A stretch of DNA of 64,000 nt, taken from contig NZ_CP018800.1 in NCBI RefSeq assembly GCF_002795825.1, positions 1,736,001 to 1,800,000 on the forward strand. Direction: 5' to 3'. A program made the position numbers and the translations under genes. Below, piece after piece: positions 1 to 9,898 of this stretch (its first letter is position 1; every line of letters begins with the position of its first letter). Source of the DNA: Mariprofundus ferrinatatus (GTDB lineage Bacteria > Pseudomonadota > Zetaproteobacteria > Mariprofundales > Mariprofundaceae). The notes below the pieces were generated by a model. The model searched no databases. It saw nothing but the letters and a program-made list of their open reading frames with translations, and had not been told where the DNA came from.

Positions 1-363
1 CGGGTTGAAAATATTATAGCCAAGCCCGCCATAAATCTGTTTGCCGAGTACGATGGCAAACACGGAGGCGAGCAGCGCCATCCACCACGGCACCGCCGCA
101 GGCAGTGTCAGTGCCAGGAACAGGCCGGTCAGTGCCGCCGAATTATCAAGCAGCGTGGAGAGCGGTCGCCCCATCCATTTCAGGCAGATCGCCTCGGTCA
201 CAAGGGCGGTAACCATGCAGGTGAGGATCAAAAGAACCGCAAGCCAGCCGAAAAGGTAGACACTCATGGCGGTAGCCGGCAACAGCGCCAGCACTACGGT
301 CAGCATGGTCATGCGAATTGAATCGCCGCCATGTGCATGCGGCGGGCTAAGCATCACCGGCAT
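1..363 (-). CDS. rnfD: Rnf electron transport complex subunit D (partial)
   Basis: Reading the minus strand from the ATG at 363 gives 121 residues before the window ends, so the C-terminal two thirds are missing. The visible part begins [17 protein letters not shown] and then runs into hydrophobic helices, with the RnfD/NqrB-like stretch LLDNSAALTGLFLALTLP and later GLGYNIFNP. RnfD is an integral inner-membrane subunit carrying covalently bound FMN in the ferredoxin:NAD+ oxidoreductase; the FMN-binding threonine lies outside the window. The start overlaps the rnfC stop as ATGA, so the two are translationally coupled. Family call is firm; full length cannot be judged. Confidence 0.93.
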   Translation of the reverse strand, partial: MPVMLSPPHAHGGDSIRMTMLTVVLALLPATAMSVYLFGWLAVLLILTCMVTALVTEAICLKWMGRPLSTLLDNSAALTGLFLALTLPAAVPWWMALLASVFAIVLGKQIYGGLGYNIFNP

Positions 364-1919
364 CAGCTCTTCTCCTCACGATTCTGTTCATCTCCGGCGT
401 TAATATCACCCTTACTCTCGACCGGCTTCACCGGTGCCTTCTCCCGGCGCACACGCTGACGGCGCGCCGCCTTCTCCGCATTTTCACGGGCGATACGAGC
501 ATCGCGCGCCTCAGAGCGTTTACGGGATGCCTCGGCAAAAACCTGTTCGCGGCGCTGCTGCGCAATCTGCCCCTTGCCGTAACGGAAGTAGTGTACCAGC
601 GGAATATTGGCCGGGCAGACATAGGAGCAGCTGCCGCACTCAATGCAGTCAAAAAGCTGATAATTCTCAGCCCTGTCGAACTGATCGCTGCGACAGGCAT
701 CGGCCAGAAGATTGGGGACCAGATGAATCGGGCACGCCTCACTGCAGTGGCCACAGCGGATACAGGGCTGCTCCTCGGTATGCGCCAGCATCATCGTTTC
801 GGTGCGCATGGCCAGCAGTCCGGTGGTCGATTTGATGACCGGAACATCCACGCTCTTCAGCCGCTCACCCATCATCGGGCCGCCATGCAGGATATGCAGA
901 CCATTCAGATCATCCAGGCCACGGCTGGCAAAGAGGCTACGCACCGGCATGCCGAGGCGAACGCGCATATTGGCTGGATTGGTAACCGCATCGCCGCTGA
1001 CAGTCACCAGTCTTTCGGTAAGCGGATGTCCGAGTACAACCGCATCGTGCAATGCCCTGCTGGTTCCGACATTCTGGCAGATCACACCGATATGCATCGG
1101 CAGGCGCCCTGCCGGCACCTCTTTTCCGGTCAGTGAATAGATGAGCTGCTTCTCACTACCCTGCGGATAACGGGTTGGCAGCACGACAACACGCACGCCT
1201 TCCATATCGGGTGTGCGTGCCAGGGCCTCGCGCATCACATCCGCCGCATCCGGCTTGTTGTCCTCAATGGCGATGATGCCGGAGGAGGCACCCACCATAT
1301 GCATGATGATGGCCAAACCACTGAGAATCTCATCCGGCTGCTCAAGCATCAGGCGGTGGTCGTTGGTCAGCCAGGGTTCACACTCGATACCATTGAGAAT
1401 CACCGTCTCAATCGGAAAACGCTTATCCTGAATCAGCTTGATGAAAGTCGGGAACACCGCTCCACCAAGGCCTGCAAGGCCGCACATACGGGCTCGTTCA
1501 CGCAACGTGGCCGGATTCATCTCGCGCCAGCCCGATAGCGGGTCGAGACTCTCATCACGCTTGTCGTCGCCATCGGACTCGATAAAGATGGATGGCATGC
1601 CCATACCCGACGGATGCGGGATGGCGTGCTCTTCAATCTTTACAACACGCCCTGAAGTCGGCGCATGTACCGGCACGGAGAGATAGCCTTCCGACTTGGC
1701 AATCTTCTGGCCGCGCAACACCCTGTCACCCACCCGCACCAGTGGAGAGCAGGCCTCTCCGATATGCTGCTTCATCGGCAGGATGTGCACCGGGGTAATC
1801 GCAGCCTCTTCGATCGGCAGGGCAGCCGTCACCTTATACATCTCGGGATGCACACCGCCGGCAAAGCTGTGCTGCAGTACGCCCAGCCGCTGGGCCAGTT
1901 TTCTAAGCATGGCCGGCAT
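363..1919 (-). CDS. rnfC: Rnf electron transport complex subunit C
   Basis: About 518 residues. The N-terminal half contains the Rnf/Nqo1-like FMN/NADH-binding fold ([16 protein letters not shown] near residue 145, [15 protein letters not shown]). Two 4Fe-4S motifs follow, [12 protein letters not shown] and [12 protein letters not shown], and the tail is Lys/Arg/Ala-rich as is usual for RnfC. It is the peripheral subunit linking NADH to the membrane part of Rnf. The frame is open to 1952, but the ATG at 1919 is preferred: an AGGCGGG-like ribosome site lies just upstream and it shortens the overlap with rnfB. The order rnfA-B-C-D matches the standard operon; rnfG and rnfE would lie beyond the window. 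Confidence 0.95.
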   Translation of the reverse strand: MPAMLRKLAQRLGVLQHSFAGGVHPEMYKVTAALPIEEAAITPVHILPMKQHIGEACSPLVRVGDRVLRGQKIAKSEGYLSVPVHAPTSGRVVKIEEHAIPHPSGMGMPSIFIESDGDDKRDESLDPLSGWREMNPATLRERARMCGLAGLGGAVFPTFIKLIQDKRFPIETVILNGIECEPWLTNDHRLMLEQPDEILSGLAIIMHMVGASSGIIAIEDNKPDAADVMREALARTPDMEGVRVVVLPTRYPQGSEKQLIYSLTGKEVPAGRLPMHIGVICQNVGTSRALHDAVVLGHPLTERLVTVSGDAVTNPANMRVRLGMPVRSLFASRGLDDLNGLHILHGGPMMGERLKSVDVPVIKSTTGLLAMRTETMMLAHTEEQPCIRCGHCSEACPIHLVPNLLADACRSDQFDRAENYQLFDCIECGSCSYVCPANIPLVHYFRYGKGQIAQQRREQVFAEASRKRSEARDARIARENAEKAARRQRVRREKAPVKPVESKGDINAGDEQNREEKS

Positions 1920-2487
1920 GGGCTTCCCGCCTTTCGTGACCGAGCTGTGCACGTTTTGTATCCGGCAACGGCCAGGACCAGTGTTCTATCAACTCAGGCT
2001 TGTGCAACATGTCGATACAGTCGACCGGGCACGGCTCAATACAGAGCGTGCAACCGGTACAGTGATCGGAGATAATGGTATGATACTGTTTTGGCGCGCC
2101 GACAATCGCATCAACCGGGCAGGCCTTGATGCAGAGCGTGCATCCGATACACTCATCCTCACGGACAAAGGCGGTCATCGGTGCGGATGCCTCCTCCTCG
2201 AGCTCCTTCGGCTCCACCCCCATCAGATCTGCAATCGCCAGCATCGTACGCTCACCGCCAGGCACGCAGTGGTTCACATCGGCTGCCCCGCACGATACCG
2301 CTTCGGCGTAAGGCTTGCAGCCCGGGTAACCGCACTGGCCGCACTGTGTCTGCGGTAGCAGTGCATCGATCTTCTCCACCATCGGATCGCCCTCGACATG
2401 GAACACTTTCTGCGCCACAGCCAGGACAATACCGGCCACAAGCGCGAATGCGCCCAGGCTGAGCAGTGCATACAACAGCTGTGTCAT
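1903..2487 (-). CDS. rnfB: Rnf electron transport complex subunit B
   Basis: 194 residues. An N-terminal membrane anchor ([21 protein letters not shown]) is followed by the Fe-S domain [16 protein letters not shown] and then two 4Fe-4S ferredoxin motifs, [16 protein letters not shown] and [16 protein letters not shown]. RnfB accepts electrons from ferredoxin at the cytoplasmic face of the Rnf complex. It sits 6 bp downstream of rnfA and overlaps the start of rnfC. Length and motif order are normal for the family. In an iron-oxidising or marine bacterium Rnf could make reduced ferredoxin by reverse electron flow, but that is inference. Confidence 0.96.
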   Translation of the reverse strand: MTQLLYALLSLGAFALVAGIVLAVAQKVFHVEGDPMVEKIDALLPQTQCGQCGYPGCKPYAEAVSCGAADVNHCVPGGERTMLAIADLMGVEPKELEEEASAPMTAFVREDECIGCTLCIKACPVDAIVGAPKQYHTIISDHCTGCTLCIEPCPVDCIDMLHKPELIEHWSWPLPDTKRAQLGHERREAHAGHA

Positions 2488-2493
2488 GGGCTA

Positions 2494-3075
2494 TCAGAGC
2501 TTCACGAGGCCGGAGAAGCCCATGAATGCCAGGCTCATCATGCCGGCAGTAATCAGTGCCAACGGAGAGCCCTTGAACAGTTCCGGAACCGGTGCGATCT
2601 CGATTCGTTCGCGGATCCCGGAAAAGAGGATCAGCACCAGTGCAAAACCGAGTGCAGCCCCGAATCCATAGAGCGCCGAGGTGAGAAATGTCTGCTCCTG
2701 CTGAACATTGAGAATCGCCACACCAAGTACCGCACAGTTGGTGGTGATTAGCGGCAGGAAAATACCCAGACCCTGATAAAGTACCGGGCTGGTTTTATGG
2801 ATCATCATCTCAATAAACTGCACCAGTGAGGCGATAATCAGGATAAAGAAGATGGTCTGCAGATACTCGAGATCGAGCGGCACCAGCACATACTGCTGCA
2901 CCAGCCACGAGGCGGTTGATGCCAGTGTCATGACAAACATCACGGCAAATGACATGCCGATCGCCGTCTCCACCTTGCTGGAGGTGCCGAGAAACGGGCA
3001 GATGCCAAGGAACTTGGTCAGCACATAGTTATTCACCAGTACGGCTGAGAGCAGAATCAGTGCGATTTCGGTCAT
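2494..3075 (-). CDS. rnfA: Rnf electron transport complex subunit A
   Basis: 193 residues, starting [19 protein letters not shown] at the ATG at 3075. The frame stays open to 3171, but the extra 32 residues are not hydrophobic and do not belong to the family. Six membrane helices are expected, with the typical [12 protein letters not shown] near residue 21 and the later [11 protein letters not shown] motif; these conserved cysteines bind a membrane-embedded cluster in RnfA/RnfE. It is the first visible gene of rnfABCD, so its promoter should lie in 3076-3290. The call is secure. Confidence 0.95.
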   Translation of the reverse strand: MTEIALILLSAVLVNNYVLTKFLGICPFLGTSSKVETAIGMSFAVMFVMTLASTASWLVQQYVLVPLDLEYLQTIFFILIIASLVQFIEMMIHKTSPVLYQGLGIFLPLITTNCAVLGVAILNVQQEQTFLTSALYGFGAALGFALVLILFSGIRERIEIAPVPELFKGSPLALITAGMMSLAFMGFSGLVKL

Positions 3076-3293
3076 GGCGCCGGAGTATAGGGGGATGCTT
3101 AACGCGCGTACACCGCATAAAACCCACACTTTTACATCTTTGGGGTCATTCCAGGCCGGTTTATGCCGCATATCACCTGTAAAGCTTGCGCCGCTTGATC
3201 ATATCGGATCTCAGAACAGTTCATTGAACATTCATCTACGCCCTTCTATCGTCCCCTCCTGAGTTCAACTTTTTCACAATCCGGAGGATCAAT

Positions 3294-3767
3294 ATGAAAA
3301 CTTTTCTCTTTTCAATCTTTGCAGCTGCTGCCATCTCGCTGCCTGCCGCAGCCGTTGCCGGACACCACGGCCATGGGCACGGCGGCCACGCCTGCGACAG
3401 CAATGCTACATGTCCGCTCGGCCATAAGGATTGCGATGACCACAAAAACTGTCCGAGCGGCCCGCATCAATGCACAGCAGGTTCAGCCAGCATGGACAGC
3501 AACAAGGATGGCAAAGTATCTCTGAAAGAGTTTACCGCTGCGCACGATGCACGCATGAAAGAGAAGTTCAGCCATCTCGATGCCAACGGTGACGGCTTCA
3601 TCACTGACGCCGACCGGGAAGCGCGCAAGGCCAAACGCATCGACGACTTTTTTGCTGCTGCTGATGCCGACAAGGATGGCAAACTCTCCAAGGATGAGTA
3701 TGCGGCGGCAAAAAAAGCGCGCTGGCAGGGAAAGAGGGATTGCCCTCTCTCAAACAAAGGTAAGTGA
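3294..3767 (+). CDS. secreted EF-hand calcium-binding protein
   Basis: 157 residues after a strong ribosome site (CCGGAGG about 8 nt before the ATG). A signal peptide (MKTFLFSIFAAAAISLPAAAVAG) is followed by a His/Gly segment (HHGHGHGGH) and six cysteines in about 30 residues, a possible metal site. Three EF-hand loops follow: DSNKDGKVSLKE, DANGDGFITDAD and DADKDGKLSKDE, all with the expected acidic positions. Predicted role is periplasmic or extracellular calcium binding; the partner is unknown. Its stop overlaps the GTG start of the next gene, so the pair is probably co-translated. Confidence 0.8.
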   Translation: MKTFLFSIFAAAAISLPAAAVAGHHGHGHGGHACDSNATCPLGHKDCDDHKNCPSGPHQCTAGSASMDSNKDGKVSLKEFTAAHDARMKEKFSHLDANGDGFITDADREARKAKRIDDFFAAADADKDGKLSKDEYAAAKKARWQGKRDCPLSNKGK

Positions 3768-4762
3768 TCAGACTCCTTCTGTTGCTCATTACGATATCAT
3801 CTCCTGCTGAAGCCGGCTCCCTGCCGACCCCTGCAGCGGTCAGCTTCAGCGGAGATATCGTGGCAAGTCGAGATATCAGCGCCATCAGCGGCCATAACGG
3901 CATGCTGGTTATTGGCGCCGATGAAGCCCGTCACAATGGCGAAAATGTCATTCAATGGCTCAAGAAAACAGGCTCCAGCAACTACAGCACTGTCTCATCC
4001 TTCACGATCCACCGTGGCGACAATTCAACAGGCAGGGAAATTGACATTGAGGCTATCGCACTTGATGCGCAGAACATCTATGTCATCGGCTCGCACTCGC
4101 TGGCCAGAAAACGGCTCGATCCGGATGCCAGTTATGAAAAAAACCGCAAACGCATCGCATCAATCAAGCGTGAAGCCAGTCGCAACAGCCTCATACGCCT
4201 GCACCTTGATGGCGCCGGAAATATCGTGAAGCAGGACCGGATTTCGCTGCTTCCAATTATCGAGTCTGACCCTGTCCTGGCCCCGTTCACAAGAATCCCG
4301 GGCAAGGAGAACGGCATCGACATTGAAGGGCTTGCCGCCAGAGACGGGCTGCTCTATGCGGGTTTTCGCGCTCCGGTACTGCGTGACGGCTACCTGCCGG
4401 TGCTTCAGTTCGATTTCGACAATGCTGCCACAACCGCCAGAACGCTATATGTAAACCTCGGCGGCCGCGGTATCCGCGACATGGCCACGGTTTCCGATGG
4501 CTTTCTTCTGCTGGCCGGCCCCGTCGGCGATGAGCCGGTAAGTTTCCAGTTGCTGCACTGGAACGGCAGAGATCTCCTGCCAGGCAAGGATCGGAACGGT
4601 GCTGGACGCATCACGCTGATCGGAGAGCTTGCAGTGCCGGATGGAGGAAAAGCGGAGGGCATGGCACTGCTGCAAGAGACGGATCAGGATTATGAACTGA
4701 TAATCGTCTTTGATGGTCTAGACAACGGGGCTCCTCAGCAATTCACCATTGGCAAACCTTGA
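3764..4762 (+). CDS. DUF3616-like exported protein
   Basis: 332 residues from a GTG at 3764 that overlaps the stop of the EF-hand gene (GTGA). The N-terminus MIRLLLLLITISSPAEAG is a signal peptide. The body resembles DUF3616 proteins, predicted beta-propellers: an early SRDISAISGHNGMLVIGADE segment, the central NGIDIEGLAARDGLLYAGFR motif and a late GKAEGMALLQE repeat. Substrate and activity are unknown. Overlap with a calcium-binding gene suggests a shared calcium-dependent extracytoplasmic function, which is inference only. No operon partner follows on the same strand except the 87-residue gene 39 bp downstream. Confidence 0.72.
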   Translation: MIRLLLLLITISSPAEAGSLPTPAAVSFSGDIVASRDISAISGHNGMLVIGADEARHNGENVIQWLKKTGSSNYSTVSSFTIHRGDNSTGREIDIEAIALDAQNIYVIGSHSLARKRLDPDASYEKNRKRIASIKREASRNSLIRLHLDGAGNIVKQDRISLLPIIESDPVLAPFTRIPGKENGIDIEGLAARDGLLYAGFRAPVLRDGYLPVLQFDFDNAATTARTLYVNLGGRGIRDMATVSDGFLLLAGPVGDEPVSFQLLHWNGRDLLPGKDRNGAGRITLIGELAVPDGGKAEGMALLQETDQDYELIIVFDGLDNGAPQQFTIGKP

Positions 4763-4801
4763 TGCTAGGATGCGGCGCCAGTTCAATGCCGGAGACCGAC
4801 A

Positions 4802-5065
4802 ATGCATGAAGAGACCCTGCTGGAATTTCCATGTCAGTTCCCTATCAAGGTGATGGGAAGCAACAGCGACAGCTTTGAGAGTGAAATTGTGATGATTGCC
4901 CGCCAGTTTATTCCACAACTTGGCGAGGCGGCAGTACAGTCGAAAGCGAGCAAAACGGGAAAATATCTCTCGGTCACTGTCACCTTTACCGCCGAAAGCA
5001 AATCACAGATCGACAGCCTCTACCGGGCCATGAATGCGCACCCTGAAGTCAAGATGGTGCTATAA
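4802..5065 (+). CDS. ybeD: YbeD/DUF493 family protein
   Basis: 87 residues, the normal size of the family. The typical pattern is visible: LLEFPCQFPIKVMGSN at the start, VSVTVTF-like beta strand (YLSVTVTFTAES) in the middle and SQIDSLYRAMNAHPEVKMVL at the end. YbeD has an ACT-like ferredoxin fold and no established reaction; it often sits by lipoate genes in enterobacteria, but not here. It overlaps the convergent aroK by 6 bp. Symbol given by family resemblance only. Confidence 0.8.
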   Translation: MHEETLLEFPCQFPIKVMGSNSDSFESEIVMIARQFIPQLGEAAVQSKASKTGKYLSVTVTFTAESKSQIDSLYRAMNAHPEVKMVL

Positions 5066-5608
5066 CTTTTTTTCCTGCCACTTTTTCAGAAATGCAATAA
5101 TCGCCTTTGTCGACTTGTTCTTGCCCATATCGCTGCGTAAGAGAATAAAATCAGCACACGCTTCATAAACCGGGTAACGGACCTCAGCAAGCTGCTGCAA
5201 CTTCTTCAACGTCCCACCCCCTGCAATCAACGGCCGGTTGCTGTCGCCATCAATGCGTCTGGCCAGAAATTCCGGCGAAGCTTTTAACCAGATTACCGGC
5301 GGATGTTTTTTCAGCAACACACGGTTCTTTTCGCGCATCACTGCCCCCCCACCGGTGGCGACAACCGCATGCCGGCCGAGCACCTCGCGCAACGCTTCAC
5401 TCTCCATATCACGAAAGGCCTCTTCGCCCTGCTCGGCAAATATCTCGGGGATGGACCTGCCCGCCTTTTCAACAATATAGTGATCCAGATCGATCATGGG
5501 GATTCCTAAGCGCCCGGCCACCTTTCGGCCTATGCTACTTTTCCCGCACCCCATCAGCCCGATCAGAATCGGAGATACCTGCAACCTTTGATGACCCGCT
5601 TTTCCCAT
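5060..5608 (-). CDS. aroK: shikimate kinase
   Basis: 182 residues from the ATG at 5608, which has a good site (AAAGGGAG, 5 nt before the ATG). The frame is open to 5692 but the extra 28 residues lack family similarity. Walker A is LIGLMGCGKSSIGR, followed by the shikimate-binding DLDHYIVEKAGRSIPEIF, the GGG motif VVATGGGAVMRE and the lid NRPLI. It phosphorylates shikimate in the aromatic amino acid pathway. Only kinase here; aroB is not adjacent as it is in many proteobacteria. Confidence 0.93.
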   Translation of the reverse strand: MGKAGHQRLQVSPILIGLMGCGKSSIGRKVAGRLGIPMIDLDHYIVEKAGRSIPEIFAEQGEEAFRDMESEALREVLGRHAVVATGGGAVMREKNRVLLKKHPPVIWLKASPEFLARRIDGDSNRPLIAGGGTLKKLQQLAEVRYPVYEACADFILLRSDMGKNKSTKAIIAFLKKWQEKKL

Positions 5609-5714
5609 ACCACTCCCTTTACACGGCCAATTCAGCATCATAGAAACCGTGGGGCTGAACGACTGTCTGGCCGGCAGGTTATCAGGCATCAACTTCAGAT
5701 AAAAATGTTGCTGT

Positions 5715-5742
5715 TTTGTAGAACAAGACTTTCTTCTATAAT
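5715..5742 (+). promoter_or_regulatory. predicted sigma70 promoter of pilU
   Basis: A consensus -10 box TATAAT lies at 5737-5742 with a weak -35 (TTTGTA, 5715-5720) 16 bp upstream. It sits about 34 bp before the pilU start, in the divergent space between aroK and pilU. Confidence 0.5.
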
Positions 5743-5775
5743 AGCGTTAAGTTCATTCCATTGAGGGGCATTACC

Positions 5776-6936
5776 ATGACCGAGAACATTTCCATTCGTC
5801 AGCTACTGCAGGTTATGGTGGATAAGGATGCCTCCGACCTCTACCTGATGGCCGGCACCCCGCCGGGTTACCGCATCAATGGCGTGATTCACAGGCTCGG
5901 TGATAAGGAGTTCAATCCGATCACCGTCGAACGACTCGCCGGCGAACTGATGAGTGAAAAACAGAAAGCCGATTTCGCCTCCACCATGGAGATGAACCTC
6001 TCATCCGCTTTTCCGGGCCTTGGCCGCTTCCGCGTCAACATCTATCGCCAGCGCGGCACCGTTGGCATGGTAATCCGCCAGATTACGACCGACATTCCCA
6101 CCATCGATCAGCTCAACCTTCCTGAGGTATTCAAGGATATTTCCATGACCAAGCGCGGGCTGGTACTGATGGTCGGTGCCACCGGCTCAGGAAAATCGAC
6201 CTCGCTGGCAGCCATGGTGGACTGGCGAAACACCAATCAGGCTGGCCATATTATTACGATCGAAGACCCGGTTGAATTCATGCACCAGCACAAAAAGTGC
6301 TTTGTCACGCAGCGTGAAGTCGGTTCAGATACCGTTTCATTCCAGGCAGCATTAAAGAATACATTGCGTCAGGCTCCCGATGTGATTCTGCTCGGTGAGA
6401 TTCGCGAACGCGACACGATGGAGCATGCCATCGCCTTTGCCGAAACCGGACATCTGGCCATGGCCACACTGCATGCCAACAACTCCAATCAGGCGCTTGA
6501 GCGCATTATCAACTTCTTCCCTGAGGAACAGCATCAGCAGGTCTATATGAACCTTGCCATGAACCTGCGCGCCATTCTCTCACAGCGGCTGGTAAAAACC
6601 GCAGGAGGTAAGCGAGTGGCGGCTATTGAAGTATTGATCAATACCCCGCGCGTTGCCGACCTGATCCTTAAAGGTGAAATCGGCACGATTAAGGAGGTAA
6701 TGGAAGCGGGCGAGCAGCACGGCATGTGCACCTTTGATCAGGCACTGTTCCACTTCTGGCAGGATGGCGTTATCTCAGAAATCGAGGCGCTCAGAAATGC
6801 CGATTCTGCCAACAATCTGCGCCTTAAGATGAAGATGAAGAACATCGATGACTCCAAGGGCGAAGGAAAATCGGGGGTCGATGAGATTCTTCAGAAACGT
6901 TCCGGAGATGATGACGACCTGGAGCTGTCGATTTAA
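5776..6936 (+). CDS. pilU: type IV pilus retraction ATPase PilU
   Basis: 386 residues from the ATG at 5776, chosen because GAGGGG sits 8 nt before it; the frame opens at a TTG at 5761 that would place this site inside the gene. Walker A is GATGSGKS, the Asp box IITIEDPVEF, Walker B LLGEIRERDTME and the His box TGHLAMATLHANN. The INFFPEEQHQQV and FDQALFHFWQDGVI segments fit PilU better than PilT, and the acidic tail after residue 350 is PilU-like. PilU assists PilT in pilus retraction at the inner membrane. No pilT is adjacent; the pilMNOQ operon lies 25 kb away. Confidence 0.9.
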   Translation: MTENISIRQLLQVMVDKDASDLYLMAGTPPGYRINGVIHRLGDKEFNPITVERLAGELMSEKQKADFASTMEMNLSSAFPGLGRFRVNIYRQRGTVGMVIRQITTDIPTIDQLNLPEVFKDISMTKRGLVLMVGATGSGKSTSLAAMVDWRNTNQAGHIITIEDPVEFMHQHKKCFVTQREVGSDTVSFQAALKNTLRQAPDVILLGEIRERDTMEHAIAFAETGHLAMATLHANNSNQALERIINFFPEEQHQQVYMNLAMNLRAILSQRLVKTAGGKRVAAIEVLINTPRVADLILKGEIGTIKEVMEAGEQHGMCTFDQALFHFWQDGVISEIEALRNADSANNLRLKMKMKNIDDSKGEGKSGVDEILQKRSGDDDDLELSI

Positions 6937-6944
6937 GTTCCTAC

Positions 6945-9473
6945 TTAGTCCAGAAGGAGGTCAACCCTTGGCCCCGCGCCTTTTTCGCGCTTATCTATCT
7001 GGGCTCGGCAGTTGAACAACCGCTCCGAATCGATCCCTTTCTGAAGCAGCGCATTCATCACAAAGTCCGATCGTGCTTCCGCCATCTCCAGAAGCCAGGC
7101 TTCGATAGCCTCGGCACTCATTGCCTTACGCTTCTCGGCAATTTGAGCACCTTCAGCAGATGTTGCGAAACCACATATCTGCAACCTCAGTGGCTTGCTG
7201 TTTAAGAGCTCGCCGATCTTGCCGACATAACCACCCATTTCTGCATTCAGGGATGTCGCCATCGGTGCAAACTGCACAGGCGTCAGTTTGGGTTTTGAGC
7301 TGCTGCTTAGCGCATCCCCTGCCAGATCAGCAGCCATCATGATTGCCCCGTACGGCTGCAGGAACATGGTTGCCATAGTCAGTGCGCCGGCAGACAGGGC
7401 TGAAGCCAGCGCCTGATTGATCGCATCGCTGATATTGATATTCGGATCATTCAGATCACCAGTGATCGGCACATCCAGTTCGATATCGCCGCGATCATCG
7501 CGCAACATATCCAGCGCCATATTAATCGGCATGCCGATCTCTTCAGCCTTTTCTCCCTTCTTGTCAGAGTCTCCCAGAGTGAGCTTTCGTATCATCAAGG
7601 TGTTCTTTGCATCGATGACGCTCTTCTTGATACCTATTCTGCTATCGAGCGAGAGCTGGCCGGTATCAATAGTCTTGCCGAAATCCCCTTCCAGATATCC
7701 GGTCAGACGCGGCATATCGAAGCTTTTCAGTGAAACTGTCAGGTCGGTCATAAAGCTGCGCTCGGAGGGGTTGATTCTTCCTCCCAGATTCAGGCGGCCG
7801 GCTTTTCCCACCCGGGTCCTGACATCGAGCCTGCCACTGCGTTTGCCGGAGAGGTCCAGCGGCGCAAAGGTAAAGCGGCTGACCGTAATACTTGTATCCA
7901 TTGCCGGGCGAACCGACTCATCGCGAAAACGGATATAGCTGCCGGCATTTACCTGCAGCCGTTCAACTATGACAACCGGGTCACCTTTAGCTGACTTGGC
8001 CTTAACCGATTTTTTTGCCGGCTCTGGCCTGGCAGCAGCAGGCTTGCTCTCCAGCTCATCAAGCACAGCCATTTTGCCGTTATTTCGCTTCAGCAGGTCG
8101 AGCTTCAGCTGATCAACCTCAAGCAACTGCAGCCGATAGCCATTCTCCTCATCAAATTCGGCCTTCGAAGCCGTCACCGTACCGATCGAACCGAGCGACC
8201 GGTTGCCAGATGAGGGGAGAGATACCTGTTGCAGCTTGAGGGAATCAAATGTACCGCGATCGCTGCCCTGCATGCCAAACTGTTTCAGCGAAATCATGCC
8301 AATCGTACCAAGCGGCTCAGCACCTTTCTGCTGCCGAACAGCCAACTCCCGAAGCTCAATCAGGGCAAGCCTGATCGATTCCGGTGCCGAAGCAGCCCCC
8401 AGCTTCGTTGCCAGTCCGGTTGCATGCAGTGATCCGAGCGTGATGTGATCCGCGGCTGTCGAACCCTGCTGCTGCTCAACATCGAAACGCTTCAGGCTCA
8501 AATCCGCTAGTCTGATCGCTGATGGAGTTCTGTCCTCTCTGAGTGTGGCCTCCAAACCGCCTGCCTGCATTGACCCCAGTGACAGCCGGCCCGCACCGGT
8601 CAGTGCCGCTTCCACGATGGCCCTCTGCAAAGCAAGTGAATTAATGGCCACCTCTTTCATCTGCCGGACAGCAAGACCGCTAAGATTGAAATCAGCAAGC
8701 GAGAGTAGCTGAGCCCCCTGCTCATCGGCCAATCCAACACCTTTGATTGCAAGGGAAGTATTCTCAACCTTCAGCGATTCAGTGATATCACCCGCAGCGG
8801 CCGAAAAAGAGAGGTCACCTGAAAAATCCAGTGACTGCAATCCGACCTTGTAACCGTAGCCTGAGAAATTTGTACTGCCTGTCTGCAGGCTCTGGGCCAG
8901 CAGCTGCACACCCCCATCCGGAGCGGAAAGATGCAGCTCGAGGTTTTTAACCGGCAGGTTCAGTACAAAGGCCTTACCGTTAACCTTCACAGTCACATCT
9001 TCAAGCGTCAGTTTATCGACAACTGCATACCATGGATCAGTCACCTCGCTACTCCCGGCAGCGCTCTCTTCCGCAGTAGCGGGAAGCTTAATATCGCCCA
9101 GCTGCCAGCCGCCTTGATCATTCTGCTGCAGATGGATGGTTGAACCTGTGATATTCAGATCGACAACATGGATATGGTTCTTAGAGAGAGGCCACCAGTC
9201 GACTGCCAGGCCAAGTCGATCTATTTTCAGACCGTCACCTGCCTGCAACCCTTCGATCACAAAGGCTCCAACCAGAATATTGATGTCGATATTATCGACT
9301 CGTGCCTCAGTGACACCGTGATCTTCAAGCCATGAAAGTGCCACCTGATGCACGACAAGCGGCAGCATGGTGAGCATTACTGAGACCAGTGCGACAAACA
9401 GGTAGAGAACAATAAAGCGGCGCCTGATTCTCCTGATGGGAGGCTCTTCAGGCATCGGAACCGGATCAGGCAA
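6945..9473 (-). CDS. DUF748/AsmA-like envelope protein
   Basis: About 842 residues. One N-terminal membrane helix (residues about 20-40, FIVLYLFVALVSVMLTMLPLV) is followed by a long periplasmic repeat-like region and a C-terminal part with QICGFATSAEGAQ, an OmpA-like pattern common in DUF748 proteins. Such AsmA-like proteins are thought to span the periplasm and help lipid or envelope transport. The open frame begins at a TTG at 9488 that is itself part of a GGAGG site; that site sits 8 nt before an in-frame TTG at 9473, which I take as the start, and an ATG at 9455 is also possible. It overlaps tsaE. Confidence 0.75.
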   Translation of the reverse strand: MPDPVPMPEEPPIRRIRRRFIVLYLFVALVSVMLTMLPLVVHQVALSWLEDHGVTEARVDNIDINILVGAFVIEGLQAGDGLKIDRLGLAVDWWPLSKNHIHVVDLNITGSTIHLQQNDQGGWQLGDIKLPATAEESAAGSSEVTDPWYAVVDKLTLEDVTVKVNGKAFVLNLPVKNLELHLSAPDGGVQLLAQSLQTGSTNFSGYGYKVGLQSLDFSGDLSFSAAAGDITESLKVENTSLAIKGVGLADEQGAQLLSLADFNLSGLAVRQMKEVAINSLALQRAIVEAALTGAGRLSLGSMQAGGLEATLREDRTPSAIRLADLSLKRFDVEQQQGSTAADHITLGSLHATGLATKLGAASAPESIRLALIELRELAVRQQKGAEPLGTIGMISLKQFGMQGSDRGTFDSLKLQQVSLPSSGNRSLGSIGTVTASKAEFDEENGYRLQLLEVDQLKLDLLKRNNGKMAVLDELESKPAAARPEPAKKSVKAKSAKGDPVVIVERLQVNAGSYIRFRDESVRPAMDTSITVSRFTFAPLDLSGKRSGRLDVRTRVGKAGRLNLGGRINPSERSFMTDLTVSLKSFDMPRLTGYLEGDFGKTIDTGQLSLDSRIGIKKSVIDAKNTLMIRKLTLGDSDKKGEKAEEIGMPINMALDMLRDDRGDIELDVPITGDLNDPNINISDAINQALASALSAGALTMATMFLQPYGAIMMAADLAGDALSSSSKPKLTPVQFAPMATSLNAEMGGYVGKIGELLNSKPLRLQICGFATSAEGAQIAEKRKAMSAEAIEAWLLEMAEARSDFVMNALLQKGIDSERLFNCRAQIDKREKGAGPRVDLLLD

Positions 9474-9894
9474 AGGAGAAGCCTCCAAAGTCCACCTCCC
9501 TCGAATCGACCCCCGTGGTGCTGAACGACACCCAGATCACCGCATCCGGCAACGCACCACGGGCGCGCTCCGGCCACTCGATCAGTGTAATCCACGGTGG
9601 CTGAAAATAGTCACGCACACCGAGCATCTCTATCTCATCAGCATCCTCAAGACGATACCAGTCCATATGGGCCACCCGGCAATCCGACCCGCTATACTCC
9701 TGAATGATTGCAAACGTGGGGCTTGGAAGTGCTTTGTCCGTCACGCCAAGGGCGCGCATCACCGCGCGCGAAAAAAAACTTTTACCGGCGCCAAGTTCGC
9801 CGGATAGCGCCACCACGCTGCCCTGCTTGAGCGTGGCGGCAAACCGCCTCGCTATCGCGATAGTCTCATCCTCACTGTTACAGCTTATTTTCAC
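9466..9894 (-). CDS. tsaE: tRNA threonylcarbamoyladenosine biosynthesis ATPase TsaE
   Basis: About 142 residues from a GTG at 9894. Walker A is LSGELGAGKSFFSR, followed by the conserved LPSPTFAIIQEY and HMDWYRLEDADEIEMLG, and Walker B-like ITLIEWPERA. These are diagnostic of TsaE, the ATPase that works with TsaB, TsaC and TsaD in making t6A37 in tRNAs. An ATG at 9930 would add 12 residues overlapping the preceding CBS gene; the GTG better matches the usual N-terminus (about 8 residues before the conserved DET). Neither start has an ideal ribosome site. Confidence 0.9.
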   Translation of the reverse strand: MKISCNSEDETIAIARRFAATLKQGSVVALSGELGAGKSFFSRAVMRALGVTDKALPSPTFAIIQEYSGSDCRVAHMDWYRLEDADEIEMLGVRDYFQPPWITLIEWPERARGALPDAVIWVSFSTTGVDSREVDFGGFSFA

Positions 9895-9898
9895 TAGA

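Noticed and set aside
7417-7938. Long plus-strand open frame opposite the DUF748 gene
   Set aside because: Antisense shadow with no ribosome site or family resemblance; the minus-strand gene explains the stretch.
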